The translations under genes and the position numbers were made by a program. The notes under the pieces are model-generated. The model had not been told where the DNA came from. It saw only the letters and a list, made by a program, of their open reading frames with translations, and made no database searches. From positions 120,008 to 184,007 of the forward strand of contig NZ_FUXB01000008.1 in NCBI RefSeq assembly GCF_900167345.1: DNA of 64,000 nt, written 5' to 3'. Positions within the stretch are counted from its first letter, which is position 1. Each line of letters begins with the position of its first letter. The stretch comes from Vibrio cincinnatiensis DSM 19608. GTDB taxonomy: Bacteria > Pseudomonadota > Gammaproteobacteria > Enterobacterales > Vibrionaceae. This document shows positions 57,159-64,000 of this stretch, in pieces.

Positions 57159-57899
57159 TCAGTATTTGACGTTTGGATGGTACTGCTTCAATACTGAGAC
57201 AATACTCTCCATGGTTTCTTTACTGGGAGGGTTAACACCGTCTAGAGGATAGCTTTCTCCCATCGCTTCCCATTTATGAGCCCCTAACTTGTGATAAGGC
57301 AGAAGCTCTATTTTTTCAATGTTATCCATGTCTTGAATAAATTGCCCAAGTAGATGAGCCGATTCTTCATCATCAGTATAACCGGGAACCACCACATAGC
57401 GGATCCACGTGGTTTTACCCATTTTATTCAGATAACGCGCAAAATCTAAGGTCCGCTTGTTGGAAACCCCAATTAGGTCTTGGTGAATCTCATCTTTCAT
57501 CTGTTTAATATCTAACATGACGAGATCGGTAACATCCAACACTTCATCAATCACTGGCGTGTACTTTCGGATATAGCCGTTGGTATCTAAACAGGTATGA
57601 ATACCTTCTGCTTTGGCGGCTTTAAAAAAATCGCGGACAAATTCAGGTTGTAGCATGGATTCACCACCAGAGCAGGTGACTCCACCACCAGAGGCATTCA
57701 TAAAATGACGATAAGATTTGGCTTCAGCAATAATTTCTTCTACAGAGACTTCTTTACCAGAATGGGTATCCCAGGTATCTCTATTGTGGCAATACTTACA
57801 ACGGAATAAGCAACCTTGTAAAAAGATGATGAATCGAATACCAGGGCCATCAACAGTACCACAAGACTCAAATGAATGGATACGACCAATAGTAGACAT
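57159..57899 (-). CDS. pflA: Pyruvate formate-lyase 1-activating enzyme
   Basis: This 246-residue radical SAM enzyme installs the glycyl radical on pyruvate formate-lyase. The [4Fe-4S] motif CLFRCKYC (C-x3-C-x2-C) is near residue 30. It is followed by SAM-binding [10 protein letters not shown] and LDTNGYIRK, and [14 protein letters not shown]. The length is that of E. coli PflA. It lies 197 bases downstream of pflB with its own terminator; a hairpin between them may reduce read-through. Confidence 0.97.
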   Translation of the reverse strand: MSTIGRIHSFESCGTVDGPGIRFIIFLQGCLFRCKYCHNRDTWDTHSGKEVSVEEIIAEAKSYRHFMNASGGGVTCSGGESMLQPEFVRDFFKAAKAEGIHTCLDTNGYIRKYTPVIDEVLDVTDLVMLDIKQMKDEIHQDLIGVSNKRTLDFARYLNKMGKTTWIRYVVVPGYTDDEESAHLLGQFIQDMDNIEKIELLPYHKLGAHKWEAMGESYPLDGVNPPSKETMESIVSVLKQYHPNVKY

Positions 57900-58046
57900 A
57901 AGCGGCTCTCATTTACTGTGTTTAACGTTATTTTATTACAAAAGGTAGGGATTAAATAGGGGGAAACCGTCTTATCTCGGGAGTCAGCTCTAGGAAATCT
58001 ACCACCTACTGTACAGCTTCTTTTGTCGATGGCTCAGAAAAAAGAA

Positions 58047-58069
58047 AAACCCCGCTCAAAGAGCGAGGT
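58047..58069 (-). terminator. Rho-independent terminator after pflB
   Basis: On the - strand ACCTCGCTC pairs with GAGCGGGGT around a 2-base loop and is followed by TTTTTCTTTTTTC, 28 bases after the pflB stop. It probably separates most pflB transcription from pflA. Confidence 0.85.
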
Positions 58070-58096
58070 TTTGTGCAACGGATAACCGTTAAGTTA

Positions 58097-60373
58097 TTAT
58101 AGTGATTCAGTGAAAGTACGTGCGATAACGTCTTGTTGCTGCTCAGCAGTTAAAGAGTTAAAACGTACAGCATAACCTGATACACGAATAGTCAATTGTG
58201 GGTATTTCTCTGGGTGTTTAACCGCATCAAGTAGCGTTTCACGGTTAAGCACGTTCACGTTTAGGTGTTGACCACCTTCAATACCAGCTTCGTGGTGGAA
58301 GTAACCATCCATCAGACCAGCAAGGTTAGCACGTTGTGAACCTTCATCTTTACCTAGTGCATTTGGCACGATAGAGAAAGTATAAGAGATACCATCTTTT
58401 GCATGAGCAAAAGGTAGTTTACCCACTGAAGTTAATGAAGCAACTGCACCTTTTTCATCACGGCCGTGCATTGGGTTTGCACCTGGAGCGAATGGAGCAC
58501 CAGCGCGGCGTCCATCAGGTGTGTTACCTGTTTTCTTACCATATACAACGTTTGAAGTAATAGTAAGAATAGACTGTGTTGGAATTGCATTACGGTAAGT
58601 GTTCAGTGAACGGATTTTGTTCATGAAGACTTCAACCAATTCACAAGCGATGTCATCAACGCGAGCATCGTTGTTACCAAATTTAGGATAATCACCTTCG
58701 ATTTCAAAATCGATAGCAATGCCATCTTCATCACGAACCGGTTTTACTTTCGCGTATTTAATAGCAGACAGAGAGTCAGCAGCAACAGACAGACCTGCGA
58801 TACCACATGCCATTGTACGTTTTACGTCACGGTCATGCAGTGCCATAAGCGCAGCTTCATAGCTGTATTTGTCATGCATATAGTGAATAGAGTTCAATGC
58901 TGTGACGTATTGTTTTGCTAACCAATCCATGAAGTGATCCATCTTGTCCCACACGTCAGCGTAGTCAAGCACTTCATCAGTGATTTTAGGCATTTTAGGG
59001 CCGACTTGCATTTTTAGCTTCTCATCCACACCACCGTTGATAGTGTAAAGCATGGTTTTCGCTAAGTTTGCACGAGCGCCGAAGAATTGCATTTGTTTAC
59101 CCACAACCATTGGGGATACACAACAGGCGATAGCATAGTCGTCAGATTCGAAGTCAGGGCGCATAAGGTCATCGTTTTCATACTGAATCGATGAAGTATC
59201 GATAGACACTTTGGCACAGAATTTTTTGAAGCCAACAGGTAGTTGCTCAGACCATAGAACCGTGATGTTTGGCTCTGGTGATGGGCCCATAGTGTATAGG
59301 CTGTTTAGGAAACGGAAGTTGGTGCGAGTAACCAAAGTACGACCGTCAAGACCCATACCACCCATAGATTCTGTTGCCCAGATTGGGTCGCCAGAGAATA
59401 GTTCATCATATTCAGGTGTACGTAGGAAGCGAACCATGCGTAGTTTCATGACGAAATGGTCGATCATCTCTTGTGCTTCTTCTTCTGTGATTTTGCCCGC
59501 TTTCATATCGCGTTCAATATACACATCAAGGAAAGTAGAAGTACGGCCAAGAGACATTGCTGCGCCGTTTTGAGATTTAACGGCCGCTAGGTAGCCAAAG
59601 TAAGTCCACTGAATCGCTTCTTGTGCGGTTTCTGCTGGACGGCTGATATCACAACCATATTTTGCAGCCATGACTTTCATTTGGCCAAGTGCACGGTGTT
59701 GCTCGGCAATTTCTTCACGAAGTTGCATCGTCATTTGAAGATCTTCGCCATTTTCAAATTTCTCTTGTAGAGAAGTGAACTGAGCGAATTTGTCTTTCAT
59801 TAGGTAATCAATACCGTACAGTGCAACACGACGGTAGTCACCAATGATACGACCACGACCATAAGCATCAGGTAAGCCAGTTAAAACACCAGATTTACGA
59901 CAAGCCATAATTTCAGGTGTATAGATATCGAATACGCCTTGGTTATGAGTTTTACGATATTCAGTGTAGATTTTCTTCACTTCAGGATCGAGTTCACGAT
60001 CATAAGCTTTGCACGAACTTTCAACCATACGGATACCACCGTTAGGAATGAGAGCACGTTTTAATGGTTTTTCAGTTTGAAGACCTACGATTTTTTCTAG
60101 ATCTTTATTGATGTAGCCCGCATCGTGGGCAGTGATGGTAGAGATAACAGAAGTATCAAAATCAACAGGAGCGTGTGTTGAGTTTTCCTGTTTGATCCCT
60201 TCCATTACTTTTTCCCAAAGCTTATTGGTTGCTTCAGTACCTTCAGAAACTAGGAAAGATTCGTCACCTTCATATGGTGTGTAGTTCTTTTGAATAAAAT
60301 CACGAACGTTGACTTCGTTTTGCCAGTCACCTGCAACAAAACCTTCCCAAGCTTTAGCAAATTGCTCTGCCAT
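58097..60373 (-). CDS. pflB: Formate C-acetyltransferase (pyruvate formate-lyase)
   Basis: This 758-residue glycyl radical enzyme converts pyruvate and CoA to acetyl-CoA and formate without oxygen. Both active-site cysteines are visible in [11 protein letters not shown] near residue 418, and the glycyl radical site RVSGYAVRF near 733. N-terminal [20 protein letters not shown] matches the E. coli start region. focA, which precedes pflB in E. coli, is not in the window; a DUF3360 transporter gene lies upstream instead. Anaerobic control is likely. Confidence 0.97.
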   Translation of the reverse strand: MAEQFAKAWEGFVAGDWQNEVNVRDFIQKNYTPYEGDESFLVSEGTEATNKLWEKVMEGIKQENSTHAPVDFDTSVISTITAHDAGYINKDLEKIVGLQTEKPLKRALIPNGGIRMVESSCKAYDRELDPEVKKIYTEYRKTHNQGVFDIYTPEIMACRKSGVLTGLPDAYGRGRIIGDYRRVALYGIDYLMKDKFAQFTSLQEKFENGEDLQMTMQLREEIAEQHRALGQMKVMAAKYGCDISRPAETAQEAIQWTYFGYLAAVKSQNGAAMSLGRTSTFLDVYIERDMKAGKITEEEAQEMIDHFVMKLRMVRFLRTPEYDELFSGDPIWATESMGGMGLDGRTLVTRTNFRFLNSLYTMGPSPEPNITVLWSEQLPVGFKKFCAKVSIDTSSIQYENDDLMRPDFESDDYAIACCVSPMVVGKQMQFFGARANLAKTMLYTINGGVDEKLKMQVGPKMPKITDEVLDYADVWDKMDHFMDWLAKQYVTALNSIHYMHDKYSYEAALMALHDRDVKRTMACGIAGLSVAADSLSAIKYAKVKPVRDEDGIAIDFEIEGDYPKFGNNDARVDDIACELVEVFMNKIRSLNTYRNAIPTQSILTITSNVVYGKKTGNTPDGRRAGAPFAPGANPMHGRDEKGAVASLTSVGKLPFAHAKDGISYTFSIVPNALGKDEGSQRANLAGLMDGYFHHEAGIEGGQHLNVNVLNRETLLDAVKHPEKYPQLTIRVSGYAVRFNSLTAEQQQDVIARTFTESL

Positions 60374-60710
60374 GACATACCTACCTTTTTAGTAGAAAAA
60401 ACACGTACTGTTTCGCCGTTGAGCCAGCTATCCTGTATGCAACAGGAGGCAGTACACTCTATGAATAACAATATCTATAGTCGAATCGATATATACATTG
60501 ATTTGAATATAAATATGGTCATTGGTTCCGGTTGAGAGTCAATTTAAGCTAAAAAAAATTCGCAAACCTTAAACTAAATCAATAAAACTTAAAAAATACA
60601 GATAAAATTTGGGTAGTGCATTCACACTACCCAATAATGATAAGTTTCGTCCCTAGAGAGTATAGACAGATTTTCTGATCTTATCCGGTTTACTCCGGTT
60701 TATCCTTATC
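60374..60710 (-). promoter_or_regulatory. pflB upstream region with FNR-like half-sites
   Basis: The 337-base AT-rich gap before pflB contains TTAAACTAAATCAA at 60569-60582, matching FNR at 8 of 10 key positions. It also has a TTGAT half-site near 60499. Both are weak evidence for the anaerobic control expected at pflB. The left part of the gap nearest the DUF3360 gene holds that gene's terminator. No gene was recognised. Confidence 0.4.
60605..60634 (-). terminator. Terminator after the DUF3360 gene
   Basis: On the - strand a perfect 10-bp stem (TTGGGTAGTG / CACTACCCAA) with a 6-base loop is followed by ATTTTATC, about 77 bases after the DUF3360 stop codon. Confidence 0.7.
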
Positions 60711-62255
60711 TTAGTGCAACCAAGCTTTGATTCCGTACTGGCTATCGAGCATGCCGACGGCCAACATGGCAACAAGGCAAATAATCAGCACACCACCTGG
60801 GATAATAATCTTATCGACAAAAGAAAGTTTTTCTGCCCGTGATTTATCACCAATCAGCCCGTTATTATCTAACAACATGGTCAATGCCCAAGCGAGTACA
60901 GGGTTTACAACGGCTGAACCAAAGATGCAGATCCCCGCCGCTTGCGAATCTTTTGTGTCTCTAACCATTTGCATACCCGCCTCTAATAGAGGAAGGAAGA
61001 CCCCAACAAGTAGTGCGATACGCATAACGGGAGGCCATACCGCAACATCCATTGGGAAACCAAGAATGGCAATGATGATACATAATGTACCGAGAATAAT
61101 GGCTCCACCAGGAATGGGGCGTTTTGCAATCGCGGCTGGGATCATATACGTACCCCACGACGAGGTGATATTACCACCACCGAGTGATGTACCTACCATT
61201 TGACGGATAGAACACATGGTCATTGTGTCATCGACATCCATCAATACTTTTTCGGTTTTGCGTGGATAGTTCAGCTCTTGGAAGATACGGTGACCTAAGA
61301 AATCAGGTGACCACATCGCTACCGCAAGAATAGCGAAAGGTAAGGACGCAATGAAATGCTCAATAGTGGGTAGCCCCAACATCCAACCTTGTTCTGTACT
61401 TCCCCACCAATAAACTGGGTTAAGGTTTGGCAGGCCCGTTTGGGTTTCAAATTGCAGATCAAATCCGGCACCAAAAATTAATGCCAGCAGCAATCCAGTA
61501 AAGGCACAAACAGGGATGGCTAACCAACGCATGTTGATCTTAGCAAGAAACGCATACAGAACAATATTGATTCCCAGAACGACGAGTCCGATATACCCCA
61601 TCTCTCCTGCAGCAATATCAGCAGATTGCAAACTGGTTGCCCACTCTTGTATTGAGGTGATCTGGCTCATGGTTCCTGTAAAACCGAGGAAGATAAGTAG
61701 GCCTCCGGCTGTTCCCTCCGAGGTGAGGTTGACCAGTTTGGAGCCCCCTTTAAAGTAGCTTAAAATGAGTCCAAATACCCCTAGCAAAAGAGCGAGAGCA
61801 AGAGGGTGGGCACCAGCAAGCGCAATGGTACCGATAAGGGGAATCATTGGACCGTGGTTACCCGCAAGGTTGGCTCGTGGGTTAAAAAAACCAGAGGAGA
61901 GAATACAGAAAAGCAGTGCTGGGAATAACATTTCTACACGAGCGACTTCGATAGCGAAATCTTTCCCGAGATTGATATGATCCCACGTTTGGGTGAGTCC
62001 CTCTGCCCAAGACATACTGACGGCAGAATACATGGCAATAATGCCAATGGTTCCTGCCAACGCTGGGACAAAGTCTTCCAACTCAAAACGAAAGTCTCGA
62101 CCAGGGAGGTTTAACCCGAAGCGACGTGGCTTCATGATTTGCAACTCATGATCTAGGTAATCGGAGCGGCTTTTAAACTCAGATGATGGACGATGCAGTT
62201 CTTGATAACTTTTCGTCTCGATGTCTGAGCGCTCTTTATTGATTACGTCTGACAT
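60711..62255 (-). CDS. DUF3360-family multispan membrane protein, putative transporter
   Basis: This is a 514-residue inner-membrane protein with about 65 hydrophilic N-terminal residues and then 12 or so hydrophobic spans (for example PALAGTIGIIAMYSAVSM, GLIFLGFTGT-like GGLLIFLGFTGT, MRIALLVGVFLPLLE). It appears to belong to the DUF3360 family found in vibrios, distantly resembling SulP/xanthine-type permeases. The substrate is unknown. It lies upstream of pflB on the same strand, but both have their own control regions, and the gap to the divergent ABC transporter contains an FNR-like site. An anaerobic or anion-related role is only a guess. Confidence 0.75.
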   Translation of the reverse strand: MSDVINKERSDIETKSYQELHRPSSEFKSRSDYLDHELQIMKPRRFGLNLPGRDFRFELEDFVPALAGTIGIIAMYSAVSMSWAEGLTQTWDHINLGKDFAIEVARVEMLFPALLFCILSSGFFNPRANLAGNHGPMIPLIGTIALAGAHPLALALLLGVFGLILSYFKGGSKLVNLTSEGTAGGLLIFLGFTGTMSQITSIQEWATSLQSADIAAGEMGYIGLVVLGINIVLYAFLAKINMRWLAIPVCAFTGLLLALIFGAGFDLQFETQTGLPNLNPVYWWGSTEQGWMLGLPTIEHFIASLPFAILAVAMWSPDFLGHRIFQELNYPRKTEKVLMDVDDTMTMCSIRQMVGTSLGGGNITSSWGTYMIPAAIAKRPIPGGAIILGTLCIIIAILGFPMDVAVWPPVMRIALLVGVFLPLLEAGMQMVRDTKDSQAAGICIFGSAVVNPVLAWALTMLLDNNGLIGDKSRAEKLSFVDKIIIPGGVLIICLVAMLAVGMLDSQYGIKAWLH

Positions 62256-62852
62256 AGATTCCTCATATTAATAAAAGTTAGTAAATTTTTATTGAATTTT
62301 ATTTAACTTGCTAACACGACATGTATTCGTTGCATAACCACGATCGTTTTATGCAGTTTTCACCGACCAACGTTATGAATATAGAGTATTCTTTTATTGG
62401 TTAGCGAGTTTAACGTTCTAATCCTTTATGGTGATTGATCTTGATCACTTTAAGAATAAATATGAAATAAAACTACATACATACTGAAAAATCAGTAACA
62501 TAGCGTGAGTTTTAGTGAAATTTTTTTTCATTTCTTACCGTTTGTCACTGAATGGATAATTTTCAGTGGTATTTTTTTGATGTGAGAATTGTTATCTACT
62601 GAAAGTTGTAAGCGAGCTGCTTGCTATTTTTGTTATCAAATTGTTTTTTATTTTTTACTTATCAGTCGTATTTTGTCATACAAATAGAACAGCTTAAACG
62701 ACTGCTGCGTGAATCAATACTCATATTATCTAACTAAATATGCTCTCATTTGCAGGTTAATAACATGTTGCATGTGGAGAGCTTGAGTGCTAATTTGTAG
62801 AAAAAATGAAGCTGGATTGCTTAATATAAATAAATACAGGGAGTTAAAGCGC
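62256..62852. promoter_or_regulatory. 597-base divergent control region with FNR-like site
   Basis: This long AT-rich gap separates the DUF3360 gene from the ABC transporter operon. TTGATCTTGATCAC at 62435-62448 matches the FNR consensus at nine of ten key positions. No long ORF, tRNA or strong terminator was seen. T-rich tracts around 62520 and 62640 suggest curved promoter DNA. A small RNA cannot be excluded by eye. Confidence 0.5.
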
Positions 62853-63623
62853 ATGAGTGATGTTCCCGCGCTGGATATCAAAAACCTGCATAAAACCTTT
62901 GGCCAGAATGAAGTGCTGAAAGGCATTTCATTGCAAGCTCACAAAGGAGATGTGATTTCAATTATTGGCTCTTCTGGCTCAGGGAAAAGCACTTTCCTAC
63001 GCTGTATTAATTTACTTGAAACCCCGACATCTGGTGAAATTTGGGTAAATAATGAACTTATTCAGATGAAAACCACTCGCCAAGGTGACGTGCGCCCCGT
63101 GAATGATAAACAGGTACAGCGAATTCGCTCACGTTTAGCTATGGTTTTCCAAGGGTTTAACCTTTGGTCTCACATGACGGTATTAGAAAATGTGATTGAA
63201 GCTCCTGTTCATGTGCTTAAGGTTCCTAAAGAACAGGCGATTGCTAATGCGGAAACCTTACTCAAAAAGGTGGGGCTTTATGAACGCCGAGATTATTACC
63301 CCGGACATTTATCGGGTGGGCAGCAGCAGCGAGCGGCTATCGCTCGTGCATTAGCTGTTGAACCCGAGGTTTTGCTGTTTGATGAACCGACATCAGCTCT
63401 TGATCCCGAACTGGTTGGAGAAGTCTTAGGGGTGATGAAAGATCTTGCCCAAGAAGGAAGAACCATGTTAGTGGTCACTCATGAGATGGCGTTTGCTCGG
63501 GATGTTTCTAGCCATGTTATGTTTTTGCATCAAGGTATTGTAGAAGAGCAGGGTGAGCCTGAACAATTATTTACTCGTCCTTCGTCAGAAAGATTGAGGC
63601 AGTTTATTTCTTCTATTTACTAG
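62853..63623 (+). CDS. Polar amino-acid ABC transporter ATPase (HisP/ArtP type)
   Basis: This 256-residue ATPase has Walker [10 protein letters not shown], signature LSGGQQQRAAIARAL, Walker B LLFDEPTSALDPELVGEVL and the switch VVTHEMAFARDVSSHVMFLHQG, all typical of HisP/GlnQ/ArtP subfamily members. The ATG at 62853 follows AGGGAG; the frame remains open 22 codons upstream without support. It is followed 100 bases later by a substrate-binding protein. The substrate is probably arginine, histidine or a related cation, which the sequence does not decide. Confidence 0.92.
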   Translation: MSDVPALDIKNLHKTFGQNEVLKGISLQAHKGDVISIIGSSGSGKSTFLRCINLLETPTSGEIWVNNELIQMKTTRQGDVRPVNDKQVQRIRSRLAMVFQGFNLWSHMTVLENVIEAPVHVLKVPKEQAIANAETLLKKVGLYERRDYYPGHLSGGQQQRAAIARALAVEPEVLLFDEPTSALDPELVGEVLGVMKDLAQEGRTMLVVTHEMAFARDVSSHVMFLHQGIVEEQGEPEQLFTRPSSERLRQFISSIY

Positions 63624-63723
63624 GCTATACAGAGTGAGTAACAGCAGCAGGCGAAAACATCACGCTTGCTTGACGTGGTATTAAGGATAAGTAACACAAT
63701 AAAACAATCACAGGAGTGTGGAA

Positions 63724-64000
63724 ATGAAAAAGTGGTTATTAATGGCAGCCGTTGCTGCAACGGCAGTGTCTGGATTTGCTCAAGCGAAAGAGTGGCAAAC
63801 GGTACGTTTTGGGATCGAAGGGGCTTATCCTCCTTTTAGTTGGACTGAAGCGGACGGTTCATTACGTGGTTTTGATGTGGATATGGCCAATGCCTTATGC
63901 CAAGAAATGCAAGTGGAATGTCGCATCGTTCCACAAGATTGGGATGGCATTATTCCTTCACTGTTGGCTCGTAAATATGATGCGATCATTGCTGCGATGT
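63724..64000 (+). CDS. Polar amino-acid ABC transporter substrate-binding protein (partial, cut by window end)
   Basis: Only the first 92 codons are visible. A signal peptide (MKKWLLMAAVAATAV, cleavage likely after FAQA) is followed by the conserved VRFGIEGAYPPFSW, GFDVDMANALCQEM and DWDGIIPSLLARKYDAI of the HisJ/ArtJ family. AGGAG precedes the ATG. It is encoded 100 bases after the matching ATPase gene. Permease genes are expected beyond the window. Confidence 0.92.
   Translation, partial: MKKWLLMAAVAATAVSGFAQAKEWQTVRFGIEGAYPPFSWTEADGSLRGFDVDMANALCQEMQVECRIVPQDWDGIIPSLLARKYDAIIAAM

Noticed and set aside
62285..62305. Possible ArgR box (TGAATTTTATTTA) upstream of the ABC transporter operon
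   Set aside because: Only one good half-site, and about 560 bases from the ATPase start.
1..64000. tRNA genes, CRISPR arrays, insertion sequences or prophage genes
   Set aside because: None was seen; no tRNA-like cloverleaf, spaced repeats, transposase or integrase could be found by reading.

Overview
The window is a gammaproteobacterial chromosome segment, almost certainly from a Vibrio or a close relative. The evidence is the gene order and protein sequences: ycfL-lpoB-thiK-ycfP-ndh, csiV-mfd, lolCDE, comEC-msbA-lpxK-ycaR-kdsB, spoVR-yeaH-yeaG, ompV-yfbU-pflA-pflB. As recalled, much of this order matches V. cholerae chromosome I. The species cannot be fixed from the sequence alone. No tRNA, rRNA, CRISPR array, transposase or integrase was seen.

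Layout. (1) 1-4.95 kb: lipoprotein and peptidoglycan-synthesis accessory genes (COG3014-like, ycfL, lpoB), thiK, ycfP, and the NADH dehydrogenase gene ndh behind a perfect FNR box. (2) 5.0-32.2 kb: a catechol siderophore locus of the vibriobactin type. It holds dihydroxybenzoate synthesis (vibC, vibB, vibA), activation (vibE), a DAHP synthase that feeds the pathway, NRPS proteins, vibH, a phosphopantetheinyl transferase (vibD), a FepBDGC/ViuPDGC-type importer and a TonB-dependent receptor. At least six promoter regions carry Fur-box-like palindromes. (3) 32.2-50.3 kb: housekeeping envelope genes (csiV, mfd, a PilZ-like gene, lolCDE, kefGB, a DUF2062 gene, comEC, msbA, lpxK, ycaR, kdsB). (4) 50.4-64 kb: the yeaG-yeaH-spoVR stress operon, an OmpV/MipA porin-like protein, yfbU, pyruvate formate-lyase and its activase, a DUF3360 transporter, and the start of a polar amino-acid ABC transporter cut by the window end.

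The siderophore locus is the interesting part. The single six-domain VibF of V. cholerae (Cy-Cy-A-C-PCP-C) is here split. A 1487-residue Cy-Cy-A protein ends in a carrier-like domain whose phosphopantetheine serine site is disrupted. About 9 kb downstream lie a free-standing 99-residue carrier protein and a C-PCP-C protein, translationally coupled to each other. The locus also contains two tandem paralogous alpha/beta-hydrolase-like proteins of unknown role, and a penicillin-acylase-type Ntn hydrolase without a signal peptide in the vibB operon. No siderophore exporter, ferri-siderophore reductase or dedicated regulator is visible.

Working model (inference): chorismate supply is raised by the DAHP synthase; VibC, VibB and VibA make 2,3-dihydroxybenzoate; VibE loads it on the VibB carrier; the split NRPS couples it to threonine (or serine/cysteine) and forms an oxazoline-type ring; VibH and the last C domain acylate a polyamine. 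The ferric complex returns through the TonB receptor and the FepBDGC-like importer.
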